Source: Hydractinia symbiolongicarpus
Lineage: Eukaryota > Cnidaria > Hydrozoa > Anthoathecata > Hydractiniidae
Direction: 5' to 3'
DNA: 60,000 bases
Assembly (NCBI RefSeq): GCF_029227915.1
Contig: NC_079885.1
Span: 5,644,001-5,704,000 of the forward strand
Positions 20,124-35,100 of the stretch are shown here, in pieces. The translations under genes were made by a program, and so were the position numbers. Numbering within the stretch: position 1 is the first letter of the stretch; the number at the start of each line of letters is the position of its first letter. Under the pieces are notes generated by a model. That model had not been told where the DNA came from. It saw only the letters and a list, made by a program, of their open reading frames with translations, and did not search any database.

Positions 20124-23100
20124 ATGGTTTACACACCATCTTGGGTGATTGTTATCTGTGTTTTGCTTACATGTTTTTCATATGGACGGTGTAAAAATTT
20201 TAAGGAAGATCTAGTGAAGCTTCACAATACACTTAGGAACATTCATGCGTCTCCAGGCTTGAAGCTTGACCAGCAGTTAAGCAAACAAGCACAAGATTTA
20301 GCAGATGAAGCAGCTGCGAAGGGAAATTTTGAAAGCAAACCTAAGTCAGGTTCCAACACATTCATGTTATGTACTACATATAATCGTGCACTTACTGCAA
20401 AAGAAACAGTTGAAGCTTGGTAAGTGAGTAAGAAAGACCTTTTTCCAATAGAAAACAGAAATCAAAAATTTTAAACAGTTTCTACAAAAACAAGTTTTTA
20501 AATTAGTTTTTTGTTTTATGTTCCGATTTCGATAAATCGCAACAATAGCAATCTCCTGATTGCTGGTGCACCTATCGTTGCCTTCAGTTGAAGTGGAATG
20601 ATTTTAAAAACATTAATGCTGAAAAATCTATATGCACTTGCCACATTCTCGAGCATCTTTCTCATTTTTACTTTTGGTATTTTTTTCTCGATACAGAGAT
20701 TTCTAATTGATTTTTACCAATGCTTCAGCTATCGATGGTATTTTAATTGAACGGTGGCTTCATCACATGTTTAGTATTTAAATTACAGCAATAAAAAACT
20801 TTGGTGATAAATTTATTTCTTAAAAAACATGCGCCATTTAGGAGCTTAACCTTGTGCCACGGCTTTTTGTCTTTTACCGGCGCTTCGCTTATTGACCTCG
20901 CTGTCTGGTATACAAAAAGGGACAACGGACAAAGAAACTATTCAATAATTATTTTAAAACAAAATTCGCCGTTTTTAACTACCTTTACCCCTTGTAATGT
21001 ACGTAACAACTCTGGTATCAACCCTTCTGTCATCCCCTTGTTGCGTAATATTTTGAATCTTAAGACCTCATATATTCATTTACTATGGTACCAAAAACTT
21101 TCATGTAACAGATAATCAGACCAACTAGCACTTAAATATGAGAAAAAGATATAACAGATTTATTTATTTAGCGCACAAGATGACATTTTTGTAAAAGTTC
21201 CTACAAAAAATAAGCCACCCCCACCCCACCCCTCAGGCGTCACGTAATCATTTAATACCCCCTAAGAGTTTTTCGGGCCACTGAAACATTCTTTTGCGTT
21301 TTAGTGATTTACAATTTTTAAAGAAATAAACTTTCGAGAAAATAAAAGCAATTTTTCTGTATAGCTTCGACCAACAAACTTAAGGAGCCAAAGCGTGCAC
21401 CTTTTGCGTCCATAGAAATACAATAATGATATCTCTATGGTCAGCCTAAACTACCTGAAAAGGTGTAAATAATTCTCCTGCTTATGTTTAGGTATGATGA
21501 AGTTTGCACTGCTGGTTTTTCGTTTGAACATCCCTACAACAAACACGCACTTGCTTTTACCGAGCTTATCTGGAAAGACACAAATACTATAGGTGTTGGC
21601 AAAAGTTCAAAAACGTACAACAACGACACCAAATGCACTTTTGTTGTGGCTATATATCGTCCACCAGGCGAGTACTACTTTTAGTACAATTTTCTTTATG
21701 TCATGTTCTTTAAAAACTTGACAGAAAAGATTAATGGCTAGAATTGCTTTGTTTTGCATATTTAGATAATTTTCTTCACAAAAAATAGAAACACAGAATA
21801 ATGTCATGAAATGTTTGCCTTACCTTTCTGGGCAATGGCCTGCAGCACTTTTTTGATATAATATAAGAATAAATCGGTCAGACCAACGTATCGAGTTTTA
21901 AACAAGCGTTCATGTACATACAATTTTTTTTGCAGGTTATGATGCTACGGAATGTATTCAATTTTTGTGCATATTTCTTTCCACGTGACAAAACTGTCAA
22001 TTTTAAGCGGGTGCTTTTATATTTTGCATAAGGTGTGTTTGCGTCAATATGGGATTTTAAGAATTTAAACTTTTAATAATATGACGACTTATATGTTTCG
22101 CTGACATTGTGTCGCTTAGTAATAAAAATATAGAGTTGCAATGCTTGTTTTTGCTTTGCCACAAACAATTCTCTCATCGATTTTTACTATCTTTCGCTAA
22201 AAAAAAATTGTTCGTATCCAATGCGCCATGATGAATTAACATCTACGGCGTTGCCTGTTCATTTTGACAATATTAATTTTAATTTGAAAACTCGTTATTT
22301 AAAAACGTGTGTAAGGCCACCGTTATGGCAAAAAACATGAAGGTGACACGCACGTGAACAGGTTAACATTTTTTATGACAGCTATTGAAAAAGCGGAGGT
22401 GCGAAAGAATATTTAGTTACGTTTTGGGGTGAGATGTCCTTTTGTTTAGTTAGCTAACTTAGCTATTATTTATTAGTTACTTATTCTGGGGCCATACAAC
22501 ACAAACTCTCTTAAACAAAATCAATATGCTTCAACACTTTGCTGCTTTACGTAAAAACATCTTTTTGAGATTGCAATCGGATTTTGAATTTGTTTATATA
22601 ATCGTAAATCAGGCAAAAAGAAATTATTTTCCTAAATACTAATTCTGTTACTTTTACTAATAAAGTTACTTTAAAGCGGGATAAAGAGGAAAGCTTTGTG
22701 TTTTGATTCTGGTGGGTGCTGAGAGAAGTAAAAAACTAAAAAACTATAGCTGATATTTCTTTAAAAATTAAATTAGTTTTTATTACTCAAAATGTTGGCT
22801 ATTTTTTAGCCTTGTCTCTGAATTTATCTACATTTTTTTAAACTATTTATGATGAAATTTGTTATTTATGCAAAACTAGTCGATAAGGCCCATGGAAAAA
22901 ATATGCTTATGGGGCGACAAGCAGTGCATATACAAAATGTATGTTAAGAATTTTTTAACCTGTTGCCTTTAATGTGTAGAGCTTAAGTGCTGATGAAAAG
23001 GATATTCATGATCATGTGCTTTTAAAGAAATTATTGAGAGATATAAGGGTTAAGAGCCGCTAAAATATAAATTTTATCAAGAAAATGTATAGGATCATGT

Positions 23101-26100
23101 ACTTTTGATGAACGGTTAGAAAGGGATAATGAGGTTTAAAGCTTTTTTTGATGACCCCATCAATCCTTTTATTCCAAAACGAATTTGGAGACCCAGGTTT
23201 GGGAAAATTACCTAATTTGGTCCTAAATTGTCGCTAGTTACCCATGGGGCCAAAACTGGTTGACATCTTCTTTCCAAGTAATTTGGCTTTGTAATAGCTT
23301 TTTTAATTTAAAATAGGTTATTGACTTTACATTAATATTATTAATTCTGTGACATAATTTCAGAAGATTTAACATCTGAGACATAAGTTTTTGGTGACTT
23401 TAAAGGAAAATGAACCCGTGTCAAAATAGCCCCTCATAACCCACACTGAGCACACCAATATTATTATACAAGATATATATTTTTTCAAGGTCAATATCCG
23501 TAGAAGTTAAAAAAAACTGCCAAAATATAGTATATAGAGAATTACTTTGTCCCTCTTGTGCCTAACTTCAATTATTTTTCAATAATTGAAGTTAGGCACA
23601 ATAATTGAAACCAAACTGTTGAAAAGATACTAAAAAACGTTATGTTGGCATCATAAGACTGTAGCAGAATTAAACTGTGTCGTGGAGAGCTTGACGTACT
23701 AATCATAATAATGTATAGGATCTTCTTTTGACAACTAAAAGGCATATATACGTCAACAACATGTAGTTTCGGCAGTCAGCTAATATATGTGAACAGCCCA
23801 TATAACCATACGTCAAAATAAAAAAGTAAATTTTTTTACGGCAGTCAAAGTTTTTTGATGCAAACACCCACAGACATATAAACTTCTTGATGAGATTTTT
23901 TGTATGTGTTTGGCTTTTAAACAAATTCTCTATGGTTGTTCAGAAAAAGGTATCCTAATATTTCATATTGCAGTGACAGCCATTTTTTGCTCATCACTAT
24001 TTTTTAAAATTTCATGATTAAGTTTGAAATAATACTTGCTGGAGAGAAAGGAACAGTTTTTTCTATATTTTACCCTTTATTTTATGACAAAGAAAGTAAT
24101 ATTTGATGTATATATAAGCCCACAGCATCAAATTACACTGCTCACTTAAAAAACATTTGCTAATTTATATGTCTGTGGCTGTGTCAAGATTAGTCAAACT
24201 CATGAAAAGCTTTTGAGCATTGTTTTTGATTGATTTTGCACAGCATGATTACTTCTATTATTTTTTTATACTTCTAAACAAATTCTAAAGTTTGTCATAA
24301 TGTTATTATGTATGCTTAAAGCCTAGTGACTATTATGGACCGTTGCTATTATAACTGTCGTACATATTTTTATTTTAGGAAACATTGTAAATGCCGATTC
24401 TAAAAACAAGGATGAAGTATTTTTGGAGAATATCCAAAAAGGAAAATTCAATGAAAATTATTGTGACAAGTTAAAAGATAATAAAAGACATCGTATTCCA
24501 TCAATCCAAAAGAGAAGCATAAGTATGAATTTTATATCCATATTTTTTAATTTTTAAAAATCTTATTCTCTAAAATTTTTGTATAAATTTTTAAAATAAA
24601 TATTAAAAAATTTAACAGGAAGTCAGGGTTTAAGCCTATGTGAAGACGTAATTTAAGAATTTATGCGATACCTGTGCACTGAAGCTTGTTCAGAAACAAA
24701 CAAATATGGCAGCAAAATAATGACACACAGTAGTGCTCCCACCAAACTCTATGCTTTGCGATTAGCTATACAGTTAAATAAACTTAACTTTCACAATTTA
24801 ACATTGTTATAACATCGTTTGGTTCTGATAATGAGTTGTGAGATTTTAAAGGCTTCAAAGAAGAATTTTAGGTCACAAATTACCAAAGTGTTAGTTCTAG
24901 GGAAGGAAAAAGTGAAAGTGGATCCGCTAATCTTCCACAAGATATCTTGTTAATGTCCCAATGTTACTTAACAATATTTGTGCTTGCACACAGAAGTACA
25001 GTCCTAAGCAAACAAACTGGCATTTTTGTTATTAAAATATTGTTCTAGATTAAAATGATCATATTTATGTACAGTTCTTATGATTATATTTGGTATTTGA
25101 ATAAAATTAATTTATTTGAATAAAGTTAAATTTCTCTAAATCTTTTTTTCAAAGAAAATTCATGTGCATTTTCTTCTGAACTGTGTTTTCTAAAATATAA
25201 ATAAAACAATAAATAATTGCTGTGCTCATAATAAAAGTTTTCATATTTTATTATTTAACGAGTTAAATTGTTGCATAAGCTTTCCAGCATGGGTTAACTG
25301 AACATTGCAGAACTCAATATATGTAAATTTATGTAGTTTTGGGCAAAAATTGTTTTGGTTACAATTTTTTAAAAATATCCTTGGCTGTCAAAGGGCAAAG
25401 GTTACTAAAAAAGTTCTGTCAATATTGCAAAACGTATAATTTCATGCATGTAACCAGGCCATTTTGTAAGATTTGAAGTAGGCGTGGCCTCAATAATTTC
25501 GCACATGCGGTGCGCGTGAGATCTTAAAAAATTAAATTTTTAAGAAGCAAAAGTAAGAACAAATTTCCTTTACCCCTTTACGCTGCAAAGAGGTTATTGT
25601 TTTGGTGTAAGGAACATGCGAAGAGCAAGTTCCAACAAAGTTCACATAGTACGAAAAAAAAAAAATTGTGAGTAAAGTCATTAATTAAACTTTGTACCTA
25701 CATGTGGGACAAATAATATTTAATGTAAATGCTAAGGATGGATTATGAAATTCCTTACTAAAATAATATTTCGTTACTATCAAAGATTTTAATTTTTTTT
25801 CTTATTTTGTTTTAGTTATTTTTAAACTTTATTTCTCCAAAAGACAATTATAAATACATAATGCTATATTTGCCATATTCCTTTAACAAATGACATAAAT
25901 AACACATATTTAAAATTTATCCGAACAAAGTTTTTTAAAAGAACCCAATACGTATGACCTTACTTCACTTACATGCTTTATTTTTTTTCTCACAATAACG
26001 ATTTTTTCACTTTCTCAAAAAACAATCAATTTTTCTTTGTGCAGTATGACAAGTATCATTTTCAGATGTTATTGATATGTATTTCACAAGCTAGTGCCCA

Positions 26101-29100
26101 GGACTAAATTGATAAATGCTGTTAAAAATATGTAAAAAAGTAACAATTTAGTTCGAATGACATTTATTCTTTCTTTTCTTTTTCATATTTTTTCGTAATT
26201 TCGACAATTTCAGAAAGTTACCGCAGGCACAAAGAAAACAAAATTTGCAAGTGCGATTAATCGCACACTTAGACAAATCTGCGCGTGTGTGGGGGAGAGC
26301 ACATGCAATCGCACGCCTCTCACGAAATGGGCTGCATGACTAACGTCTTGTTTTTATTATTGTAGGAACAACTACTTACGAAACACATCAAAATAACAAT
26401 GATTTACAACTTGATAAACGATCACTGTATTACAGATTCCCTGCCAAATTTCTTATTGATCCCATCACAGGACAAGCAAAGGCTGTTGCGCCAGAGCGTG
26501 CCAATGTTAATTCTTATGCGAAGTCCCAACTCGGAGTGGCTCCAACATATGACCGATCTATGTACAACAATATGCCATACGCTGCCCCATCTCCATACAC
26601 AGAGTCATCTATGTATGGTCAAGAAGTGATGCCTCAAACTGCAATGGCATATTCTGGCATGGGACGTTATAATTATGAGGGTGCTAAACCAATGGATACA
26701 TACACACCTGATGATGGTATTAGTTTAGGACGCAGATATACACCTGCAGTGGTGCAACCCCCACCAAGTCCAATAGTTATGGCTGCTTTTAAAAAACCAA
26801 AAGTTCCAAGAGTTTTGCAGATGCCGAGTGCTTTAAAGAAAAGAAAAGGTACTATGATGTTTGTAAATCTATTTTTTTACTATTTTTTTATTTAGAAAGA
26901 AATCATTCTATTACAAAATTATAGTTGAAGACAGGGTAAAATCATAAATTGATTTAATAATTCCTTTATACATATGTTCATAGCAGATGTTATTTTGAAG
27001 TATATACGCTTTAGAACACTAGTTCAGGGTTTCAGTTAAACGTTATTATGCTCCTATTATTAAAACAGGAAGTAAACTGTTATGCATTACAGAGGCTCTG
27101 ACAATAAAAAAGTGTTGTTGTTTTTTTTGAAAAAGTATTTTTAATTCATTCAAAATTTTCATACTGTGAAACTATAAATTATATTTTCAGAATATTTGAA
27201 GTACTCTGCCCATGGTCAAAGACTTTGAATTAATTATTAAATTTATTATGTTAATTAGTTTTTCGCCTTTCGGAACAGGTTTTTTTCGGAACATGTTATA
27301 TTAATTTCATTGCATTTACCATAAGAGAGGAGTATTTATTTACATTTTGTGCATTAATGAATGATATTTACAATTGGCTTATTACAATTTTTGCAATTAA
27401 GTATGGTATCCAAAGATTTTCATCACCGTACTTACTTTTAAATTATAACAATTATTTCCAAATTTCTTGCGTCAAATGACATTATAATTTATGCAGTATA
27501 ATTTAATGTCAAAATCGTTGGATGTTTTTAGAACGAAAAGCTTTAAAATGAAAAGAATAATAAGTCATCAACATCTCGTGTTCCCTCTAAATGAGATTAC
27601 ACATTTTCGAGTTTGTTAAGCTGTTTTTTTGTGATTTTAGCAATATTGTAAAAATATTTTATTACTATTTTTTAAGAAACTCGTGTTGGCAAGAAAAGTG
27701 TGAAAAATGAAAAGACAGGAACTGTCCGTGGTTTAGGTATGTAGCATTGTTTTATCATTGAAGCAGTAAACTGCTGCTTTATTTTTAAAGCTAGGTTCGC
27801 AACAATAATAATAACGCTGTTTATATGAAACTTAAAGATAATATGCGATTATATAAGGGCAAAGCAAAAATGAAAGCAATTCTCCTTAAGGGAAGCAAAA
27901 TGGCAAAAAGAGAAAAGCAAACCATGAGGAACACTAGCTCTATTTATAAGGAAAAAAACTCAGTCATTTTAACTTTTCAAGTGAATATTTGCAGCATCGC
28001 TTTCTGTATTAACAGGTAACGTCCTAAAGAGATGTTATGTTCAGTGTATCACAATTATATTTCTTTTAAGAGGAGAAAAATGATTTGAAAGTTATGTTAA
28101 ATGCCTTAAATATTAAGTTTTAAAGCTTGCTTAGATTCCTGTGGTAACTTTTAAGGAATGTAGTAATATTTATGTGCTGTACACATTTTTATTACATTTG
28201 GATAATTATTTATCCATCCAAAAACCTAATAATTTTTGTGCTGTAAAGCTTTGGCCCTATTAAGCATAAGATCTTTATTGTGCTTCTTAGACCTAAGGTG
28301 AGGGGGACACTATTGATTTGCCTTGATAGTTCTATGTTGCTATACTGTAACATATTGTTTAAACCAAATAAATATTTAATATCTTTTCATCGCCTGTTTC
28401 TGTTTAAGAAAAAGAATAAAGTGATTTTTTGTACAAAATGTGAACATGACATGTCATGGTCTGCAAGTAAATTTTTAAAGGGGTAACAAAAATCAAACAA
28501 TCTAATTACCCTTTGTTTGATCAAACATATTATAGCTATTTGTATTGGTTAAGCTGATATTAATTTAATGGCATTTAGATGAAAGTGAAAGACTGAAGCT
28601 TCAAGCAGATGCATTAAGTGTTCACAATGCATTTCGGAAAATACACGGTGTTCCTCCTCTTGAGTTAGATGAACAGCTATGTAAAGAATCTCAAGTGTGG
28701 GCCGAAGAAAATGCTGCAAATGGAAGAATGAAACATTCTGAGTTAACAAATTATGGGGAAAATTTGGCCTTTCGCTGCACGGGTGATAAATCTGTAGCAT
28801 CTATTAATGATTCAGCTGCTGACTGGTGGGTGTTTTATTTTTTATGTTTATATCCATTAATCTTGTTGGTTTAATAATGAAAATTTCGACTTGTATGCAG
28901 GTACCGCGAAGTATGTGAACATAACTATGATTTCAACAAAAACGATGCACAATTTAATGCCCTACACTTTACTCAATTGATCTGGAAGGAAAGTTCAAAG
29001 CTGGGAATTGGCATGGCCACTTCCACAAAGGACAAAATGCTGTGTACTTATTTTGTGGCACGGTATACACCGCGAGGAAATATGGGAGGAGAGTTCTTAA

Positions 29101-32100
29101 AAAATGCACCAAAAGTACGTATTTTTACACAAGTATCTGTTTTAACACAGACATAGTATATTTTGAAACCTCTTTTTTGGCTCTCAAGATCTTAATAGTG
29201 GCTAATTATCCGAAATTATGACATCATCAAGTAGCTCTAAAATATTCAATTGTTGTTATTGAGCACTAAGTAACTAAATGTTAAAATTTATGTAAAATGT
29301 TCCAATCGGCAAAATGGTAAAAAAACATTTTTAAATTTATAAGCCTTGACAAAACTGTTAAATATAAACCCACTCAGAGCTAGTTCACATGTCATGCAAC
29401 ATTAGTGGAACTTTTAACAACCAAAATTTTTAGAACAAAGCAACATTTTAAGAAAAACATACAAATTTCTAGACAAATTTCCAAGCTCTTTAAAGTGAAA
29501 TTAACTTGTCTCTTCATGGAAGTTGTTATGGTGGTCGCAATACGATTTAATTAAAGTAGAAGTTCCACAGAGAGATTTAATAATAAAAATTACCATCACT
29601 CTCAAACATAAGCTTGGTTGCAGCAATCCATCTTGTATTAAATTAGAACAACAGTTGTCTCAACATTTTTCAGCTAGCTGTAAGTCAGATACACACTTTA
29701 AAGTTTTTAAATTTTTTTTAAGCCTAAAAGCCTGTTTAAAATATTGTAAAGTATTAGATAGTAGTTTGAATGACCAGGGTAACATTTTTTTAATGATGTC
29801 ATAAACCTGTCAGTTTGGGAATAGGTTGGTTGTCCCTGTGTTAAGAAATGGTGCTGGTTTTAATCACTGGTGGTCTCCAGTTACCCATGCAGTAGATAAT
29901 ATCAGTTTTTAATTCAATAACGTTAATGACATACTCATACTTCAAGTACAATGCATTGACTTTACCAATCCTAACAAGTACATTGACATCAATCTAATGT
30001 ACAAGCGTTGCATCAAAATATTTATAATTTAACACTAAGACGTATTTTTTACATATTTTAAAGGAAAAAGTTTATATCTACAGTATTGGGCACATGCTTT
30101 TAAGGTCAACATGTTGTTTTAAAAATGCTTGTATTTATTTCCACTGTTTTATTTTGCACATCTATTTACTAAAACTTAAAACTCATTGCAGCAGGTTGTT
30201 CTGTCCCACCCCTACCATGATTCTAAAGAAAAAAATTAAGTGGTCCAAGAACAAATTGTGTCTTTCAAAAATATTATTGCTGGTGTCTGTGTAATTGACT
30301 TTATGAAAACACAGGTAACTTTTTTTTATTCTCTGTGTACTCTACTTCTACATCAATGATATTTTGTTTGCATTTTTCAGAGTATTTCTGGCTAATTTTT
30401 TACAAGAGCCTTTTTTATCACACAAGTACGATCTGTTTCTACATCTTTTTTAACAGTTTTAAAATTGTGCACAGCATTGAAATAATTTTAAGTGAAAATT
30501 CACCTTAATAAGCTCCTGCTCCCTTCAATTAGCCGCCACCCTAAAAGCTATCTCTGACAAATAGGATCTCCTGGGTTTAATCAAGTATTTGTTGTGATGA
30601 TAAAAAATTAAAATGTCTGAAAAGCTAACTTCATGGTACAGCTTAGGTATTTTTGAAACACAGGTAATCTGTTACTTTAGGGTTCATTTGACAAAACCAA
30701 AACTTGCGATGAAATTGACACAATAAAGAACCAAGCAAATCCTTCTGACAATAGTCCTACAACTGAAGATAAAGAACCTTCTAATGCAGCTGATGGTAAT
30801 GGAATTGCTCCTACACCTACTACTGGAGAGACTACACCGTCCACAGAAAGTGAAGCTCAAACCACAAAGAAACCAAACAGTGAAGGTAAGTTTTTCAGGA
30901 TACTCTGGAATAAGGAGTTGATTGTAGTCTCTGTATGTCCCAGCTATGTATCTGTGCAATGTTTATTGTAACTATTTAGATAATCTAGGTAGCAATTTTA
31001 GTCCCAGGTACATGCATCCCAGTTACACCTTGTACCTTCCTTGCAGTGCCTGCTCTGTTTGTTGTTTACAGTAAGAAGCTGCCATATTTCACAACATGAA
31101 ATTGAGAGGACAGCTATGATAATCTGTCGTGAATAAACACTCTCTTTATTGCTGTAATGTAATTCTTTGATTCTACTGCAAATAAAAGTTAGCTTCAGGC
31201 TACTACAACCCAAAAAAACTAGTATTTTGCGAAATGGTATAGTTATGGAACTGACACTGATGAGTGTATTGATAAAAAAAGCGAACTTTTAAAAAAAAGC
31301 GAACTTTTAAAAAAGGAAAGATTTTAAACTATTTATTGCTTCTATCTGGGTCCATGAGAAAAAAATTTAATTACTTTAATTGCTGTGATCTGAATGGTTG
31401 ATTTCGATCTACTAATTATCTCCTCTACTATTAAATGGCTGAAAATGATAACAATCATTGCCCATCGATAACAGCTGTAGCTGTCGAAATGTAGCCTAGA
31501 ATAAACTCGCTTGTTCATGACATAATAATAGCTATATTATTCAATAAACAATTTCTGTTTATACAATTTATATAGTAATGATTCAATGGGTGCTTATTAA
31601 ATTTTATTTTTACGTGGGTGCTTAAAATGTTTCCAAATATTTAGCTAAAATTAAAGAGAGACAGAAAATTTGTTTTATTGTATTTAATTAAGCACAAATT
31701 CAATGATATAGTAGTCTTAGGCATTGTCTTGTTTATTAATGAGCATTTACATTTACGCATTTACATTTAAACATTTACGCAAGCGTTTATTTTCAATGAC
31801 AAGTTCAAATTGTGTGAGCCTATTATAGAAAAAGTAACTACTTGTGAGGACGAACTTTGAAAATTACCACTTTGTCTCAATATATTTTGTAGGAGATCAG
31901 AGTTGTGTGGTACATTGTATGATTCTGGGCCAATTAAAATGTGGAAATCATGTACATTGTAACATTAGTTTAGTGTTTAAGTTGTAGATAATCAAAAATA
32001 TTAAATTTTATTTTGTTAGATCCAAACAATGCACAGCAAGACCAAGGTAATTTGACATTTTTATTTTAATTTTGATTAGAATTCTTGCAAATTTAAAATG

Positions 32101-35100
32101 ACTAAGTACTTTAAGTTTGGTATGTGATCAATTCTTATGATAAGTGGCCAATTTACAGTATTTGCTTACATCATGATAATATTCCAAAACAAGGAGATTG
32201 CATTTTCTTCATGTTAACACGGCATTCTAAGGAAACCTAGGAAACTCCCTGGAAAACCGTTTGTTTTAGCTTTTAATCCTGAAAATGATAACTGTACACT
32301 TTGATTTAGATGAAAAGAATTATCAAGAAGACGCTGTAAAAGTGATGAATGCATTTCGAAAAATTCATGACAGTCCACCACTGACTGTGAACAACAATTT
32401 ACATGCTAAAGCTAAACAACGTGCTGACAGTTTTGTTACTGGTCTTGTAAAAAGAAGTGAAAGAAAGCAAAAACCTGGAGAGAATGTCCAAGTTGCATGT
32501 AATCCTATTGACAAGGTTCTACCTCCTGAAGAAGCCATAGGAAACTTGTTAGTTTGTTTTCAATATGTAGCTAATTGCTATTCCTTAGTTAGAATTTAAT
32601 AAAACTGGACAGCCCTATCACAACAGTGTTAAAATAAAAGTTTCTTGGGAGTCAATTGGAATAAATTTTGATCTCTCTAATTTGAATTTTTAAGGGTAAA
32701 ATTTTTTTTATTTAAAGGAATTTGGAATTATAATAATCTGACTTTTATAGATGCTAAATTGAATAGGTCCTCAACTCGTAAAGTGTGCTTTCAAAATTAT
32801 TTGCTTTTCGAGGGCCTGTTAGAACTTTCAACATTTTTATGTTGTGTTACTGTGACAATCTTTTAATGCAATAAGTTTATTTGTATCGCGCACAAAAATG
32901 TAAGTTCTGCATTTACATTATGATACTGTTTTGTGGTTATGGAGTTCGCTTCATAATCACAAGGTCTGTGGTTCAGTCCACAGTATGGGCATGTTCAGCA
33001 AATGCCTTTACCACAGCTACGGATCAAGTCATGTGAGGGAAATTGGTTCGGTGTATACCTAGTTTACATTCCGAACACATGACCCACATTGATAACAGTG
33101 TTTCTAACACTGAAGTTGCTATATCCTGTATAAATAATAACTATAATAATAAGGAAATTTAGTAAAACCTGTCACTATAATTCCATATTTTTCTCTTGGT
33201 CACTTTGATATTGTGAGGGGTCTATTTGAGAGACAAGAGAGGATTTAAACACCCTTCACCGTGCGTTAGTTAAAGGGGGCAAATTGTTGCACGGTTTTAT
33301 GTTTACCATAAAAGCATCTTGAAATACTGGAGTTAAGTTTATTAACAATTCTTGCCAATCAGATTAAAAAGGATGTTTTAATCCTGAGTAACTGGCAGTC
33401 TTGTGTAATAGTTGATTGTTTCAAGGGAAATGGTTGATACCTTTGAAAGAGGTAATTTGAGAGGGTTGAGTTTGACTGATCAAGTAATAAAAGTTATTAA
33501 AAGAGTGATTGACATAGGATGCAATTTGATTTGTCCCAGGACGTGGCACTACATAAGCCATATATTTACTCAGACAGCTTCAGTAAAAGAACTTTCGGAA
33601 AAATAAAAAATCTCTATCTTGTAAATTTAGAGAAAGTTTTTGACAGAGTAATACATAAAGTTATTTGATGTACTATAAAAAACAGGGTTGAGATGATTGG
33701 CTAGTTTAGATGGTTCGGTCTAGATACAGCAATGCTAAAAGTCCTGTCAGGAATAACGACTCACTTCATAATGAATATAGCCCTTTAATTGTTTGTTTTA
33801 GTCACAAACGTGATTTTTATGTAGTTCAGTGTTCAGGTGAATAGGGTGTCCATAGGAGTTGTTTTATGCAGATCATTTGGTTCTCAAAGCGAAGTCAATG
33901 AGAAAATTAGATAAATATTTAAAAAATGGATAGAAGGACTAGAAAAGAAAGAGTTAAAAGTGAATGCAGCAAAGTCTAAAGTCATGATTAGTAGCATTGA
34001 ATCCAAATGTGACCTTGTAGTTGAGAAGTCTCCATGCAGAGTTTGCAGGAAAGGGGTTGTAAGCATTGGGTACATAAGAAATGCAGTGGTATTGTAGGTG
34101 GTAGTGCAGTGAAACACAAAGAATTTGACTGTTTAGGAAGAATGATGTGAGAATGGTTAGGTGGGTGTGTACCACCAGTTTTAAAGATAGAAAGAGTTCA
34201 CATGAGCTGAGAAGCAGGCTAAGTATTCATAGCATTAGAGATGTTCTATAGTTAAGTTTGTGTGGATAAAGAGGCAGAGTTTCTGGCTGTTTTATTCTAA
34301 AACTGGTGTGCATTGAACATTAACCCAGAATGCATTTAGTCTCTCAACTAATCTGATTTTTAGCTTCGCAGGAAAACTGACCCTTCAATTATAGTCTCCT
34401 TCACATTTATTTTACTTCGTTTTACCTAGTGATAAAAAAGCACGTCTTTTGTACTCTTTCTTATTAAATTCACTATGTATCACACATTTATTCTTTTAGA
34501 ACTTAAATGTTTCAAAAATGCCTAACAAGCTAAGAACCAATTTTTCCTGATCAGCATCAGCTTAAGTAGTTTTGATTTTATCATGGAATAATATGACTAC
34601 TCCATTGTAACCCGACTTTAGGAGAATGGCGCCAGGGGGGTCCCTGGGACAGGAGATAACATCATTCCTACCCGATTCCAAGTTGTTTAGCATCAAATAT
34701 GAAAGTGTAATTCAATGGTATCTCTAATCTTACTTAATGTGTTGACATTAGTCTGAATTTATTGATGTCTAAAAAGTAACAAATAACACGCAAAATCAAA
34801 GGAAAATAAACATATTCCACTTTTCCTGTCCCAGAAAGACACACAATTGATGTATCATTATAAGAAATATTTTTTTCATTTAAAGGTACCGTGAGGTATG
34901 TGGGAAAAATTACACCTTTGAGAAAGAAGGTCCACAAAATGCATCTCATTTTACACAGGTATGTATAATTCTAAAGATTTTATTAATTTTTTTTTTAATT
35001 TTATGTATAACAACTCAAGTATAGAAACTTGATGATGGTTGTTCTAAAAATTATCCAAATAAGCTAGTGGTATTGCTTCCAGTTTTCTGATGAAAATTAA

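Larger units (their letters stand above)
20124..24522 (+). other. CAP domain 1 (degenerate), exons 1-3
   Basis: Runs from VKLHNTLRNIHASPGLKLD after the signal peptide through AWYDEVC and FTELIWKDTN to CTFVVAIYRPPGN and FNENYC. Of the family tetrad (GAPR-1 His54, Glu65, Glu86, His103) only the third residue (Glu of WYDEVC) is kept. The first His region reads FESKPKSGS, GEN has become GSN, and HFTQ has become AFTE. It is therefore not expected to form the usual metal-binding cavity. Confidence 0.8.

Noticed and set aside
32970-32979. Functional tRNA gene (Met-like)
   Set aside because: A and B boxes are present but the arms do not pair and a long body with an A/T-rich tail follows, so it is a SINE.
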